DNA of 64,000 nt from Streptomyces liangshanensis (GCF_011694815.1 NZ_CP050177.1:744001-808000), one strand, 5' to 3'. Shown: positions 16,266-26,250, counted from the stretch's first letter. The notes: generated by a model not told the origin, from the letters alone. Program-made: numbers and translations.

Positions 16266-16279
16266 GCTGGTCGCCGATA
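16261..16279. promoter_or_regulatory. Palindrome 3, overlapping candidate LysR operator
   Basis: TATCGGC-TGGTC-GCCGATA: perfect 7-bp arms and again a 5-base spacer. Its left arm shares five bases with the right arm of palindrome 2, so the two could not easily be occupied by independent dimers at once. Confidence 0.6.
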
Positions 16280-16362
16280 GGTCTTGGACGGGACGCCGCC
16301 CGCTGCCGATGGTGTGAAAGAGAAGCCGAACAGGCATGCCTGCCCAAGGAGGACCCCGGACC

Positions 16363-18114
16363 ATGACCGCCCCTTCCGCACCGGAGACAGCGGCGACCGC
16401 CGACGCTCGGGACGAGCTCACCGACGGGTACCACCTGGTCGTCGACGCGCTCAAGCTGAACGACATCGACACGATCTACGGGGTCGTCGGCATCCCGATC
16501 ACCGACCTGGCCCGGCTCGCGCAGGCGCGCGGCATCCGCTACATCGGCTTCCGTCACGAAAGCAACGCCGGACACGCGGCGGCCGCGGCCGGCTACCTCA
16601 CGAAGAAGCCCGGTGTGGCCCTCACGGTGTCCGCGCCGGGCTTCCTCAACGGGCTCGTCGCGCTGGCGAACGCCACGACCAACTGTTTCCCGATGGTGCA
16701 GATATCGGGTTCCAGCGAGCGCCACCTCGTCGACCTCAAGCAGGGCGACTACGAGGAGATGGACCAGCTGGCCGCCGCGCAACCGTTCGTCAAGGCCGCG
16801 TACCGCGTGAGCCGCGTGGAGGACATCGGCCGCGGCATCGCCCGCGCCCTGCGCACCGCGATCTCCGGGCGCCCCGGCGGTGTTTATCTCGACATTCCCG
16901 CCGCGGTGCTCGGGTCCATCATGGACAAGGAGACGGGTGACAAGACGCTGAGCCGTCTCGTCGACCCCGCGCCGCGCCAGCTGCCCGCGCCCGAGGCCGT
17001 GGACCGCGCGATCGAGCTGCTCGCGGGCGCCCAGCGCCCCCTGATCCTCCTCGGCAAGGGCGCGGCGTACGCGCAGGCCGACGACCAGGTACGCGACTTC
17101 GTCGAGTCGACGGGCATCCCGTACGTACCGATGTCGATGGCCAAGGGCCTGCTGCCCGACAACCACGTCCAGTCGGCCGCGACCGCCCGTTCGCTGGCGC
17201 TCAAGAAGGCCGACGTCGTGGTGCTCGTCGGAGCGCGCCTGAACTGGCTGCTGAACCACGGTGAGGCGCCGTCCTGGAACCCGGACGCGAAGTTCATCCA
17301 GATCGACATCGAGGCCAAGGAGCTGGACAGCAACCAGCCCATCGCCGCCCCGCTGGTCGGTGACATCGGTTCCGTCCTGGAGGCGATCGCCGAGCGCACC
17401 AAGCCCGGCCAGATCGCGGCCCCCGCCGCCTGGCGCGAGGAGCTGGCGGCCCGTTCGGCGACGAACGTGGCGAAGATGGCGGAGCGCCTCAAGGCCGACC
17501 CGTCGCCGATGCAGTTCATGGGCGCCCTCAAGGCCGTACGGGACGTCCTGCACGCCAACCCGGAGGCGTACCTCGTCAACGAGGGTGCCAACGCGCTGGA
17601 CATCGCGCGCAACGTCATCGACATGCACGTGCCGCGCCACCGCCTCGACAGCGGTACCTGGGGCGTCATGGGCATCGGCATGGGGTACGCGATCGCCGCG
17701 GCCGTCGAGAGCGGCAAGCCGGTCATCGCGGTGGAGGGCGACAGCGCCTTCGGCTTCAGCGGGATGGAGCTGGAGACCATCTGCCGCTACAACCTCCCGG
17801 TCATCACCGTCATCATGAACAACGGTGGTGTCTACCGCGGTGACGACGTCAACCCGCTGGAGACCGACCCGTCGCCGACGACGCTGATGCTCGCGGCGCG
17901 CCACGACAAGATGATCGAGGCGTTCGGCGGCAAGGGCTACCGCGCGACCACGCCCGCCGAGGTCACCGCCGCGCTCAACGAGGCGCTCGCCTCGGGCGGC
18001 CCGGCGCTCATCGACTGCGAGATCGACCCCTCGGCCGGTACCGAGAGCGGCCACATCGCGCACCTCAACCCCAAGGGCATCACCGTCGGCAACATCACGC
18101 CGGCGAAGAAGTAA
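16363..18114 (+). CDS. oxc: Oxalyl-CoA decarboxylase
   Basis: A 583-residue thiamine-diphosphate enzyme that converts oxalyl-CoA to formyl-CoA and CO2. The N-terminal PYR domain has the conserved Glu in [30 protein letters not shown] and [21 protein letters not shown] are hallmark oxalyl-CoA decarboxylase segments. The C-terminal PP domain has the ThDP/Mg motif [15 protein letters not shown] ending in NN (IMNNGGVY). Length matches the family (about 565-585). ATG 16363 follows AAGGAGG by nine bases. The gene is transcribed with frc 55 bp downstream and is divergent from the acyl-CoA ligase. Cytoplasmic; together with frc it forms the standard oxalate cycle. Confidence 0.95.
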   Translation: MTAPSAPETAATADARDELTDGYHLVVDALKLNDIDTIYGVVGIPITDLARLAQARGIRYIGFRHESNAGHAAAAAGYLTKKPGVALTVSAPGFLNGLVALANATTNCFPMVQISGSSERHLVDLKQGDYEEMDQLAAAQPFVKAAYRVSRVEDIGRGIARALRTAISGRPGGVYLDIPAAVLGSIMDKETGDKTLSRLVDPAPRQLPAPEAVDRAIELLAGAQRPLILLGKGAAYAQADDQVRDFVESTGIPYVPMSMAKGLLPDNHVQSAATARSLALKKADVVVLVGARLNWLLNHGEAPSWNPDAKFIQIDIEAKELDSNQPIAAPLVGDIGSVLEAIAERTKPGQIAAPAAWREELAARSATNVAKMAERLKADPSPMQFMGALKAVRDVLHANPEAYLVNEGANALDIARNVIDMHVPRHRLDSGTWGVMGIGMGYAIAAAVESGKPVIAVEGDSAFGFSGMELETICRYNLPVITVIMNNGGVYRGDDVNPLETDPSPTTLMLAARHDKMIEAFGGKGYRATTPAEVTAALNEALASGGPALIDCEIDPSAGTESGHIAHLNPKGITVGNITPAKK

Positions 18115-18169
18115 GCCACCGCACCGCACTGCCCACCGCACGAGTTCATGACACAGAAGGAAGCGAAAC

Positions 18170-19426
18170 ATGAGTGAAAAGCCGCTCGCCGGAATCAAGG
18201 TGATCGACTTCACCGGAGTCCAGGCCGGGCCCGCGTGTACACAGATGCTCGCCTGGTTCGGAGCTGACGTCATCAAGGTCGAGCGCCCCCAGGGCGGCGA
18301 CGTGACCCGCGGTCAGCTGCGCGACATCCCCGAACTCGACGCGCTCTACTTCACCATGCTGAACAGCAACAAGCGTTCGCTGGCGATCAACACCAAGACC
18401 CCCGAGGGCAAGGAGGTCATGGAGAAGCTCATCCGCGAGTCGGACATCCTCGTCGAGAACTTCGCCCCGGGCGCCCTGGACCGCATGGGTCTCGGCTGGG
18501 ACTACATCCACGAGCTGAACCCGCGCCTGATCTTCGGTTCGGTCAAGGGCTTCAACGACGACTCGTCGTGGTCCGACCTGAAGGTGTACGAGAACGTCGC
18601 GCAGGCCGCCGGTGGCGCCGCCTCCACGACCGGTTTCTGGGACGGCCCGCCGACCATCAGCGGTTCGGCGCTCGGTGACAGCAACACCGGCATGCACCTG
18701 CTGATCGGTCTGCTCACCGCGATCATCCAGCGCGACAAGACCGGCGTGGGCCAGAAGGTATCGGTGTCCATGCAGGACGCCGTACTGAACCTGACCCGCG
18801 TCAAGCTCCGTGACCAGCAGCGCCTGGAGAAGGTCGGCTACCTGGAGGAGTACCCCCAGTACCCCGCGACGGAGTTCGGCGACACGGTGCCGCGTGGCGG
18901 CAACGCGGGCGGCGGCGGCCAGCCGGGCTGGATCCTGAAGTGCAAGGGCTGGGAGACCGACCCCAACGCGTACATCTACTTCACGGTCCAGGAGCAGAAC
19001 TGGAAGCGGACCGCCGAGGCCATCGGCCGGCCCGAGTGGGTCGACGACCCGGAGTACACCACGGCCAAGGCGCGTCAGCCGCACATCTTCGAGATCTTCG
19101 CCGAGATCGAGAAGTGGCTGGCCGACAAGACCAAGTACGAGGCCGTCGACATCCTGCGCAAGTGGGAGGTGCCCACCGCTCCCGTGCTCAGCATGAAGGA
19201 GCTGGCGGAGGACCCCGACATGCGCAAGAGCGGCACCATCGTCGAGGTGGACCAGAAGCTGCGCGGCAAGTACCTGACGGTCGGCAGCCCGGTGAAGTTC
19301 TCCGGCTTCAAGCCCGACATCGAGGGCGCGCCGCTGCTCGGTGAGCACACGGACGAGGTCCTCGCGGGCCTCGGGTACGACGAGGACGCCATCGCGAAGC
19401 TGCGCGAGGGCAACGTCGTCGCCTGA
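18170..19426 (+). CDS. frc: Formyl-CoA:oxalate CoA-transferase
   Basis: A 418-residue class III CoA-transferase that moves CoA from formyl-CoA to oxalate. The N-terminus ([30 protein letters not shown]) is typical of Frc, and the catalytic Asp lies in [12 protein letters not shown] (about 169). A glycine-rich segment [11 protein letters not shown] (about 245-255) corresponds to the flexible active-site loop of the family. ATG 18170 follows GAAGGAAG. Placement 55 bp after oxc makes a two-gene operon that turns oxalate into formate and CO2. No oxalate/formate antiporter or formate dehydrogenase lies in the window, so import and formate disposal must be elsewhere. Confidence 0.95.
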   Translation: MSEKPLAGIKVIDFTGVQAGPACTQMLAWFGADVIKVERPQGGDVTRGQLRDIPELDALYFTMLNSNKRSLAINTKTPEGKEVMEKLIRESDILVENFAPGALDRMGLGWDYIHELNPRLIFGSVKGFNDDSSWSDLKVYENVAQAAGGAASTTGFWDGPPTISGSALGDSNTGMHLLIGLLTAIIQRDKTGVGQKVSVSMQDAVLNLTRVKLRDQQRLEKVGYLEEYPQYPATEFGDTVPRGGNAGGGGQPGWILKCKGWETDPNAYIYFTVQEQNWKRTAEAIGRPEWVDDPEYTTAKARQPHIFEIFAEIEKWLADKTKYEAVDILRKWEVPTAPVLSMKELAEDPDMRKSGTIVEVDQKLRGKYLTVGSPVKFSGFKPDIEGAPLLGEHTDEVLAGLGYDEDAIAKLREGNVVA

Positions 19427-19446
19427 CGTCGGCCGACGCACACCAC

Positions 19447-19478
19447 AAGGCGGTACCGGACGTGTCCGGTACCGCCTT
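19447..19478. terminator. Strong bidirectional terminator
   Basis: Perfect 15-bp arms (19447-19461 and 19464-19478; AAGGCGGTACCGGAC) with a 2-base centre, flanked by A-run and T-run ends (AAGG/CCTT), between the convergent frc and sugar dehydrogenase genes. Confidence 0.85.
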
Positions 19479-19500
19479 CGTGCTGCCGGGCGCGGGCCGG

Positions 19501-20886
19501 TCAGCTGATCGTGACGCGGAAGATCCTGTCCGAGCCCGGTCCCTGGCCGCCGTTGGCGTCGGCGTTGGTGGTGGTGAGCCACAACTGGTCGGCGCCCGGG
19601 GCCTTCGTGACGGTGCGCAGCCGTCCGTACGTGCCGATGTAGTACGCCGTGGCCGTGCCGACGTTCTCCGTGTCACCCGTGATGGGGACGCGCCACAGGC
19701 GCTCGCCGCGCAGCGACGCCATGTAGAGGACGTTGCGGACGACGGCGATGCCGCTCGGCGAGGCCTCGGCGGTGCTCCAGGTCTTCTTCGGGTTGGTCAT
19801 GCCCGCGACGTTGCAGGTGCCCTCGCAGGTCGGCCAGCCGTAGTTGTTGCCGGACTTGATCAGGTTGAGTTCGTCGGTGGTGACCTCGCCGAACTCCGAG
19901 GCCCACAGACGGCCGTTGCGGTCGAAGGCCATGCCCTGCGGGTTGCGGTGGCCGTAGCTGAGGACGTGGGTGCCGAACGGGTTGCCGGGGGCCGGCGCGC
20001 CGGTGGTGGTCAGGCGCAGGATCTTCCCGTTGAGGGAGTTCCGGTCCTGGGCGAGGGCGGGCTGCTGGGCGTCGCCGGTGGACGCGTAGAGGAAGCCGTC
20101 GGGGCCGAACAACAGCCGTCCGCCGTTGTGGTAGCGGTTCTTCCTGATGCCCTGGAGCAGGACGGTGTAGCCGCTGAGGGTGGTGCCGTTGTACGTCATG
20201 CGGGCGACGCGGTTGCCCTCGGCGGCGGTGTGCATGAAGTAGACGTACCGGTTGGTGGCCCAGTTCGGGTCGACGGCGACGCCCATGAGCCCGCCTTCCC
20301 CGCCGGTGCCCACTGTCTGGGGGACGGTGCCGACCTCGGTCCTGGTGCCGGCGGGGGTCACCTTGAAGACCTTGAAGGTGTCCCGTTCGGTGACGAGCGC
20401 GGAGGTGCCGTCCGGCATCCAGTACGTGCCCCAGGGGACGGACCAGCCGCCGGAGAGCGTGGTGGGGGTGCCGGGGACGCCTCCGTCGGCGGCCTGGCAG
20501 GCGGCGGTGGAGAAGGACACGGGTCCGCTCGCGGGCGAGGAGTCGCCGGCCGCGTCCCTGGCCACGACGGACAGGGTGAAGCGCGTGGCACAGGCGAGTC
20601 CGGTCACGGTGGCCGAGGTGGTGGGCGGGGTGCCGGTCAGGGTCTTGAGTACGGTGTCGCCGCCGCGGATCTCGTACGCCACCACGTCCTGGTCGTCCGT
20701 GGCGGCGGTCCAGGCGAGGCGCGCGCTCGTGGCGGTGGTCGCGGTGACGCGGATCCCGCCGGGGTCCGCCGTGCCGGCGGCGCCCGCCGGGGCGGGCAGG
20801 CCCACTAACACGAGGGTCATGAGGGCTGTGGCCACGGAGGCGGGTGACCACCGGGAGGTCCGCTTCCCGGGGCTGGTTCGTTTCAT
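19501..20886 (-). CDS. Secreted PQQ-dependent sugar dehydrogenase (GSDH-like) with Fn3 domain
   Basis: A 461-residue exported protein. A signal peptide (about 1-36) ends at AGA-AG, a fibronectin type III domain follows (about 41-130, SARLAWTAATDDQDVVAYEI), and then a six-bladed beta-propeller of the glucose/sorbosone dehydrogenase family (GGEGGLMGVAVDPNW, NGGRLLFGPDGFLYASTGD, YGHRNPQGMAFD, GNNYGWPTCEG). These enzymes oxidise sugars with PQQ and calcium, though many actinobacterial members have no proven substrate. A strong shared terminator lies at its 3' end. Upstream, an inverted repeat is present at 20926-20949. Confidence 0.88.
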   Translation of the reverse strand: MKRTSPGKRTSRWSPASVATALMTLVLVGLPAPAGAAGTADPGGIRVTATTATSARLAWTAATDDQDVVAYEIRGGDTVLKTLTGTPPTTSATVTGLACATRFTLSVVARDAAGDSSPASGPVSFSTAACQAADGGVPGTPTTLSGGWSVPWGTYWMPDGTSALVTERDTFKVFKVTPAGTRTEVGTVPQTVGTGGEGGLMGVAVDPNWATNRYVYFMHTAAEGNRVARMTYNGTTLSGYTVLLQGIRKNRYHNGGRLLFGPDGFLYASTGDAQQPALAQDRNSLNGKILRLTTTGAPAPGNPFGTHVLSYGHRNPQGMAFDRNGRLWASEFGEVTTDELNLIKSGNNYGWPTCEGTCNVAGMTNPKKTWSTAEASPSGIAVVRNVLYMASLRGERLWRVPITGDTENVGTATAYYIGTYGRLRTVTKAPGADQLWLTTTNADANGGQGPGSDRIFRVTIS

Positions 20887-20925
20887 GAGCCGTACCTGCT
20901 TTCCTGATGTGGGGGTTTCAGGAGG

Positions 20926-20949
20926 GAACGGTGGGGCCGAGAACCGTTC
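20926..20949. promoter_or_regulatory. Inverted repeat upstream of the sugar dehydrogenase
   Basis: GAACGGT (20926-20932) and ACCGTTC (20943-20949), perfect 7-bp arms with a 10-base spacer, 40-63 bases upstream of the start codon. The position suits an operator or promoter element. Confidence 0.4.
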
Positions 20950-21050
20950 TTACCGAACGCGTGTCCACAGGGGTGAATCGCGTTCAGTCGCATGCGCGAT
21001 CGAGCATGGCCGCTGGGCGGACGACGGTCAATGGTCCGCGCCACGGATCG

Positions 21051-21566
21051 TCAGGCGAGCATCGCCGCCATCCCCGCGACCATCACGGCGCCGCCCAGCT
21101 CCTCCCGGACCACCCGCCGCCATGGTCGCGGCGGGGTGGGCGGCGCGGACTTCATGAGCCGGGTGAGGGGCACGCAGGCGCGGGCCAGGAGCCAGCAGGC
21201 GACGAGGAAGAGGAAGAACCGCGGGTCGTACGCTCCCGGCATGCCGGTCATGTGCGCCCCGGCCGCCGGGTGGCCGGGACTCCCGGCGGGGCGGGCGGCG
21301 AGCGCGGTGAGCAGGGCCGTCGTGGCGAGGTCCACGACGGCCGGGGCCCGGCGGTGGGCCGGGCCCGTGCGCGCGGCCCAGAGGCACGACCCGGCGACGG
21401 CGACCGCTCCCGCCGTCAGGGCCGTACCCCCTGCTCCGCACGCCATCAGCGCCATGACCACCAGGACGACGGCGGACGGGCCCCAGCAGCGGGCGGGGCC
21501 CGTGAGCCGCTCCGCCATGCACAGGACGGCCCCCGACAGGCCCACGAGAAGGGTCAGTTCATGCAT
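21051..21566 (-). CDS. Membrane protein of unknown function
   Basis: A 171-residue integral membrane protein with about five hydrophobic segments (LLVGLSGAVLCMAE, SAVVLVVMALMAC, LTAGAVAVAGSCLW, FFLFLVACWLLARACV and a C-terminal GGAVMVAGMAAML). A His/Met-containing loop (AGAHMTGMPG) precedes the fourth helix. It recalls the small DUF5134-type proteins common in streptomycetes, but I cannot confirm that. It is followed by a 164-bp gap and preceded by the aldehyde dehydrogenase 21 bp upstream, so it could be the last gene of that transcript. Confidence 0.6.
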   Translation of the reverse strand: MHELTLLVGLSGAVLCMAERLTGPARCWGPSAVVLVVMALMACGAGGTALTAGAVAVAGSCLWAARTGPAHRRAPAVVDLATTALLTALAARPAGSPGHPAAGAHMTGMPGAYDPRFFLFLVACWLLARACVPLTRLMKSAPPTPPRPWRRVVREELGGAVMVAGMAAMLA

Positions 21567-21587
21567 CGCGCGGCCTGGTCGCGGTGT

Positions 21588-23048
21588 CTAGTACGGGTAG
21601 TGCGCGGGGGTGCTCGCGACCGTGCGCCAGCGCCGTTCGGTGAACTCCTCCAGATTCGCGTCGCCGCCGGCCCGGCCGCCCAGGCCGGACTGGCCGACCC
21701 CGCCGAACGGGGCGAGCGGCTCGTCCTGCGGCGTCGCGTCGTTGACGTGGACCATGGCGCTGGTCAGGCGGCGGGCCACCTCGGTGGCCCGGTGCACGTC
21801 GGCGCCGACGACCGAGGAGACCAGTCCGTACGGGGTGTGGTTGGCCAGGGCGACGGCCTCCTCCACCCCGTCGACGACCGCGACCGGCGCGATGGGGGCG
21901 AAGATCTCCTCGGTCCACAGCGCGGCGGCCGGGTCGACGTCCACGACGACGGTGGGACGGAAGAACCGGCCGTCGTTCGTGCCCCCGGTCAGGATCCGCG
22001 CCCCGCCCGCCACGGCCTCGTCCAACAGGTGCCTGGCCCGGGCGAGCTGGGCGTCGTTGATGATCGGGCCCAGGCCCGTCCCGTCCCGCAGCGGATCGCC
22101 GACGGTGATCGCCGCCGCGCGGTCGGTCAGGTCGCGGAGGTACGCGTCGGCGACCGCGCGGTCGACGATGTGGCGTCCCGCGCTGATGCAGGTCTGCCCC
22201 TGGTAGTGGAAGCTCGACCAGGCCCCGATCATGGCGGCCTGCCCGGTGTCCGCGTCGTCCAGGACGACCAGCGCGTTGTTGCCGCCCAGCTCCAGGGAGG
22301 TCTTCTTGAGCAGGGATCCGGCGGTACGGGCGATGTCGCGGCCGACCGCGGTCGAGCCGGTGAAGTGGACCATCGCCACGTCCGGGTGCTCGACCAGCCG
22401 GAGGCCGGCCTCCTCGCCGCCGGGCAGGACCTGGAAGATGCCGGGCGGCGCTCCCGCCCGCGCGAAGAGTTCGGCGATCGCGAGGCCGCCGGACAGCGGG
22501 GTCTCCGGGGAGGGCTTGAGCAGGACGGTGTTGCCGAGCGCGAGCGCGGGGGCGATCACCCGCATGCCCAGGACCAGCGGGAAGTTCCACGGCGTGATCG
22601 CCGCGACCAGGCCGACCGGCACCCGCTCGGACACCGAGAAGCGCCCCTCGTGGCCGGTCTGCAGGACCTCGCCGACCGGCCGGGAGGCCAGCGCGGCCGC
22701 CTCGGTGAGCTCACCGACGGCGGACGCGATCTCGTAGTCGGCCTTGCCCGCGATGCTGCCGGTCTCCCGCATGATCAACTCGCGGAAGCCGTCCGCCTGT
22801 TCGAGGGCGGCCGCGACGTCGCGCAGGACCGCGGCCCGCTCCGTGTAGGGGCGTGCGGCCCAGTCGCGCTGGGCGGCGAGGGAGGAGGCCACGGCCACGT
22901 CGACGTCCGAGGCGTCGGCGCTGCCCGCGACGCCGAACACCTCGTCCGAGGACTTGTCGCGCACGGGGAGGGTGTCCCCGGCGGCCGGCGGCCGGAACCG
23001 GCCGTCCACGTAGATGGCCCCCGACCAGGGGGGATTCTGCTCTGCCAT
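21588..23048 (-). CDS. NAD(P)-dependent aldehyde dehydrogenase
   Basis: A 486-residue ALDH-superfamily enzyme. The catalytic Cys lies in GQTCISAGR (about 285) and the general base Glu in SLELGGNN (about 250); the Rossmann segment includes AAITPWNFPLVLG and LKPSPETPLSG. The sequence is near the benzaldehyde/vanillin dehydrogenase branch, which accepts bulky aldehydes. It is the last enzyme of the minus-strand catabolic series and could oxidise the aldehyde produced by the copper amine oxidase upstream. A 165-bp gap separates it from the kinase gene and holds AGTGGTAC (23150-23157), similar to the shared operator core, so it may have its own promoter. Confidence 0.9.
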   Translation of the reverse strand: MAEQNPPWSGAIYVDGRFRPPAAGDTLPVRDKSSDEVFGVAGSADASDVDVAVASSLAAQRDWAARPYTERAAVLRDVAAALEQADGFRELIMRETGSIAGKADYEIASAVGELTEAAALASRPVGEVLQTGHEGRFSVSERVPVGLVAAITPWNFPLVLGMRVIAPALALGNTVLLKPSPETPLSGGLAIAELFARAGAPPGIFQVLPGGEEAGLRLVEHPDVAMVHFTGSTAVGRDIARTAGSLLKKTSLELGGNNALVVLDDADTGQAAMIGAWSSFHYQGQTCISAGRHIVDRAVADAYLRDLTDRAAAITVGDPLRDGTGLGPIINDAQLARARHLLDEAVAGGARILTGGTNDGRFFRPTVVVDVDPAAALWTEEIFAPIAPVAVVDGVEEAVALANHTPYGLVSSVVGADVHRATEVARRLTSAMVHVNDATPQDEPLAPFGGVGQSGLGGRAGGDANLEEFTERRWRTVASTPAHYPY

Positions 23049-23213
23049 GGTCAGCTCCTTGAGTATGGGTCCCTGTCCGGAAGAAGGCCCGGGAGAGGGA
23101 TGCGGGGCGTGCGGGGGCGTCCGTCCCCCGCACGAATGCCCGCGGGTCGAGTGGTACGGGTCGTGTCGGGGCGTGGCGGCGGTATCAGGCGGCCCGGTGT
23201 CACGCCCCCGGTG

Positions 23214-24107
23214 TCAGGCCGCCCGGTGCCGGGTCCTCGCCAGCGCCACCGCGCCCGCGACCGGAGGCACCTCCAGCAGGCGCAGGGTCAGGTCGGGGTG
23301 CGCGGCGCCGAGCCGGGCCCGCAGCCGGCCGGCGAGCAGCGGCTGTCCGAGCACCACACCGCCCGCCGCGACGACGGTCCCGCCGACGGCGCCGCGGGCC
23401 CGCAGCCGGGTGACGAGGGCGCACAGCTGCGCCGCGGCCTCGTCCACCACGCCGAGGGCGAGCGGGGAGCCCGCCGTCGCGGCCCGGAAGACGGCGGGCG
23501 CGGCCGGCCCCCAATGGTCCGTGTCGGGGCGGTCGTTGACCGCGCGGGCGAGCCCCGGGGCGTCGGGGACGCGGAAGTGGGCGAGCAGCGCGGACAGCAG
23601 CCCGTCGTCGCGGCGGTCCGTGTCGTACGCGGCCAGGGCGGCCCTGGTCGCGTCCCGTACGAGCGCGGGCGCGCTGCCCTCGTCGCCGAGCACCCAGCCC
23701 CAGCCGCCCGCGAAGAGCACGGTGCCGCCGGCGTCCTCGCCCACGGCGATGGACCCGGTCCCCGCGATCACCCCGATGCCGTGCTCCAAACCGGCGGCGG
23801 GGACCAGCAGCGCGGCGTCGTTGACCACCGTCGTCGGCACGCCGAGGCGCTCGAAGGCGGCGGCGAGGCGGGCGCAGTGCTCCTGCGTGTCGCAGCCCTG
23901 GGCGCCCACGCCGAGGGCCGCGATCCCGTCCCCGGCGGGCAGGACGGGGGCCACCCGGCCGAGCAGCCAGCGCGCGGCCCGGTCGACCGGGGTGGCCTCC
24001 CAGCCGGTGGCCGGGACCTCCGTGTCGACCCGTACCGTGCCGTCCGGTGTCTCCACGCGGAGCGCGAGCTTGGTGCCGCCGATGTCGGCCCCGACGAGGA
24101 CGTTCAT
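23214..24107 (-). CDS. BadF/BadG/BcrA/BcrD-type ATPase, N-acetylglucosamine kinase-like
   Basis: A 297-residue ASKHA-fold kinase. Phosphate-binding motifs are DIGGTKLALRV (residues 8-18), VVNDAALLVPAAG (about 98), IAGTGSIAVGE (about 115) and GWGWVLGDEGSA (about 133), as in eukaryote-type N-acetylglucosamine kinases and bacterial BadF-like sugar kinases. ATG 24107 overlaps the stop of the SIS gene (ATGA). The pairing of a GlcNAc-kinase-like enzyme with a SIS isomerase suggests phosphorylation and then deamination or isomerisation of an amino sugar; this is inferred. Confidence 0.85.
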   Translation of the reverse strand: MNVLVGADIGGTKLALRVETPDGTVRVDTEVPATGWEATPVDRAARWLLGRVAPVLPAGDGIAALGVGAQGCDTQEHCARLAAAFERLGVPTTVVNDAALLVPAAGLEHGIGVIAGTGSIAVGEDAGGTVLFAGGWGWVLGDEGSAPALVRDATRAALAAYDTDRRDDGLLSALLAHFRVPDAPGLARAVNDRPDTDHWGPAAPAVFRAATAGSPLALGVVDEAAAQLCALVTRLRARGAVGGTVVAAGGVVLGQPLLAGRLRARLGAAHPDLTLRLLEVPPVAGAVALARTRHRAA

Positions 24108-25126
24108 ACGGCGGGCCGCCCCTCGGGCACCTTGATGTCGGCGTTGTGGAACACGAACTCCTCGATGGCCACCCCCCGGACCTCGGCCACCGCCTCGACC
24201 AGGATCTGGACGACCAGGATCTCGACGACCGCGCGCTGGGCGGCGGGCAGCCGGGGCACCCGTACCACGTGCAACAGGGGCCGCCCGGCGGGCGGTTCGG
24301 CGGTGACGAGCACCACCGGGTGTCCCGCGTCCGCCAGGGTGGCGGCGGTGGCGTGCTCGCGTTCGTCGCCGAACAGGACGTGGACCCCTCCCCCGGCGGA
24401 CTCCATGGCCCCGTGGAGGTACTGGCGGGTGCTCATGCCGGTCGACGGGATCCGGGCGACCTCGCGGAAGAGCAGGGCCCCGGCCTCCGCGGAGCCCACG
24501 GCGGGCCCGGTCCCCACGAAGTCGGCGGAGGTGGCGGTCGCGAAGAGCGGCGCCAACGCCCGTACCCCCTCGGTCAGTTCCTTCTCCGTCGCGGCGAAGA
24601 GGGCGCCGAGCCGGGCCCAGCCCTCGTCGGGCGCGCCGCCGTCCCAGACGTCGGCGAGCAGGCCGAGCGCGGCGACGGTCGCGGTGTAGCCGATCGTGGA
24701 CGCGTAGCTGTCGGGGACGCTCCCGATGTCGACCAGGCCGGTGGCGAGGTCCGCGATCGGGGACGGGGTCATGTTGACCACGGCGTGCCGCAGGGACGGG
24801 TCGACGGACTCCAGGACGGCCAGGGTCTCGGCGCTGCGGCCGCTCTGGGAGACGCCGAACACGGGGTGCGCGCTGACCGGGAACGGGAGCGGGTGGTCGC
24901 CCGCGCCGAGCCGCCAGGAGTGCACGCCCCGGGCGCGCAGCGACCACACCGGGGCGCACGCCGCCGCCAGGCTGGCGCCGATGCCGACGAACACCGGCCC
25001 GGGACCCGCGAGTTGGCCTCTCGCGGCGAGCGAGGTGACCGATCCGGTCAGCCGGGCGATCGCGGCCTCCAGCTCGTCGGCCTGGGTCGCGCGGGCCGTC
25101 GCGTAGGCGAGGTAGCCGTCGGTCAT
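24104..25126 (-). CDS. SIS-domain sugar isomerase (GlmS isomerase/AgaS-like)
   Basis: A 340-residue protein with two SIS domains. The first contains FVGIGASLAAACAP and the Ser-rich sugar-phosphate site VSQSGRSAETLAVLE (about 95-110); the second contains DFVGTGPAVGSAEAGALLFREVARI (about 205-230). This layout is that of the isomerase half of glucosamine-6-phosphate synthase and of AgaS/FrlB deglycase-type enzymes, without the glutaminase domain. Both ends overlap neighbours by four bases (ATGA), so it is tightly co-translated with the Gfo dehydrogenase and the kinase. A likely job is to release an amine or ammonia from a 6-phospho sugar. Confidence 0.85.
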   Translation of the reverse strand: MTDGYLAYATARATQADELEAAIARLTGSVTSLAARGQLAGPGPVFVGIGASLAAACAPVWSLRARGVHSWRLGAGDHPLPFPVSAHPVFGVSQSGRSAETLAVLESVDPSLRHAVVNMTPSPIADLATGLVDIGSVPDSYASTIGYTATVAALGLLADVWDGGAPDEGWARLGALFAATEKELTEGVRALAPLFATATSADFVGTGPAVGSAEAGALLFREVARIPSTGMSTRQYLHGAMESAGGGVHVLFGDEREHATAATLADAGHPVVLVTAEPPAGRPLLHVVRVPRLPAAQRAVVEILVVQILVEAVAEVRGVAIEEFVFHNADIKVPEGRPAV

Positions 25127-26250
25127 GACTGTTCCGTTCTGTCGGGTGCGTCGAGGGTCGGTGCGGCCGGGTCCCAGCCCGGTGGGACCGGGGGCACCTC
25201 CGGTGCGCCGCTCGCCACCACGACCGGCGCTCCGAGGGCGGCGGACTCCTCGACCGCGAGCATGATGTCGAGCACGTGGTAGGCCAACGCGCCGCTGGCG
25301 CGCGGCCGTTCGCCCGCCCGCAGGGCCCGGGCCAGTTCGAGGACGCCGACGCCCCGGTCGGCGGGGGCGCCGTCGGCGGGCACGGTGGTCCAGGTCGCGC
25401 CGGACGGGGGGCCGGTCAGCAGCCGGGTCGGTCCGTCGAAGCCGCTGACCGGGACCTCCATGACGCCGTCGCTGCCGGTGATCTCGAACAGCTGGCGCCG
25501 CAGCGGGGAGTCGAAGCTGTAGACGGAGGTGCCGACCGTTCCGGAGGCGAACGTGGTCACGACGCTGAGGTGGGTCGGCACCTCGACCGGGAAGGCCGTG
25601 CCGGCGTCCGGTCCCGAGCCGACGACCCGTTCGGCGCGCGGGATCTGCCCGACGGCGCTCACGGAGACGACGGGGCCGAGGAGTTGGACCAGGGCGGTGA
25701 GGTAGTAGGGGCCGATGTCGAAGAGCGGTCCGGCCCCCCGGGCGAAGAGGAACTGGGGTCGCGGGTGCCAGTGGTCGGGCCCGGGTCCCTGCATGAGGGT
25801 GAGTACGGTCCTGGGCTCGCCGATCGCGCCGTCGGCCAGGAGCCGCTGCGCGGTCTGTATCCCGGGGCCGAGGACGGTGTCCGGCGCGTTGCCGACCACC
25901 ACGCCCGCCGCGTCGGCGGCGTCGAGGACGGCGCGGGCGGAGGCCCGGTCGAGGGCGAGCGGCTTCTCGCCCCAGACGTGCTTCCCGGCGGCGACGGCGG
26001 CCAGCGCGACCTCGGCGTGGGCGGCGGGGACGGTCAGGTTGACGACGAGGTCGACGTCGTCGCGTCGCAGCACCTCGGCGGTGGTGCCCCAGGCCGGTAT
26101 CCCGTGGGCCTGGGCGCGGGCCCGGGCGCGGGCGGGCACGAGGTCGGCCACGGCGGTGACGACGACGTCCGGGTAGCCGGTCAGGGTGGTCAGGTACTGG
26201 TCGGAGATGTCCCCGGCGCCGATGACCGCGACGCGGACCGGGGCGCTCAC
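25123..26250 (-). CDS. Gfo/Idh/MocA-family oxidoreductase
   Basis: A 375-residue NAD(P)-dependent dehydrogenase. The Rossmann motif is VIGAGDISDQYL (residues 8-19) and the catalytic lysine is in GEKPLALDR (about 95). DIGPYYLTAL (about 185) is the usual His/Tyr-bearing active-site helix, here with Tyr where His is common. GTG 26250 overlaps the stop of the preceding isomerase (GTGA), so the longer frame from 26301 is rejected. Such enzymes oxidise sugar or cyclitol hydroxyls; the family name includes MocA of rhizopine (an inosamine) catabolism, which fits an aminocyclitol hypothesis but does not prove it. Confidence 0.88.
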   Translation of the reverse strand: MSAPVRVAVIGAGDISDQYLTTLTGYPDVVVTAVADLVPARARARAQAHGIPAWGTTAEVLRRDDVDLVVNLTVPAAHAEVALAAVAAGKHVWGEKPLALDRASARAVLDAADAAGVVVGNAPDTVLGPGIQTAQRLLADGAIGEPRTVLTLMQGPGPDHWHPRPQFLFARGAGPLFDIGPYYLTALVQLLGPVVSVSAVGQIPRAERVVGSGPDAGTAFPVEVPTHLSVVTTFASGTVGTSVYSFDSPLRRQLFEITGSDGVMEVPVSGFDGPTRLLTGPPSGATWTTVPADGAPADRGVGVLELARALRAGERPRASGALAYHVLDIMLAVEESAALGAPVVVASGAPEVPPVPPGWDPAAPTLDAPDRTEQS

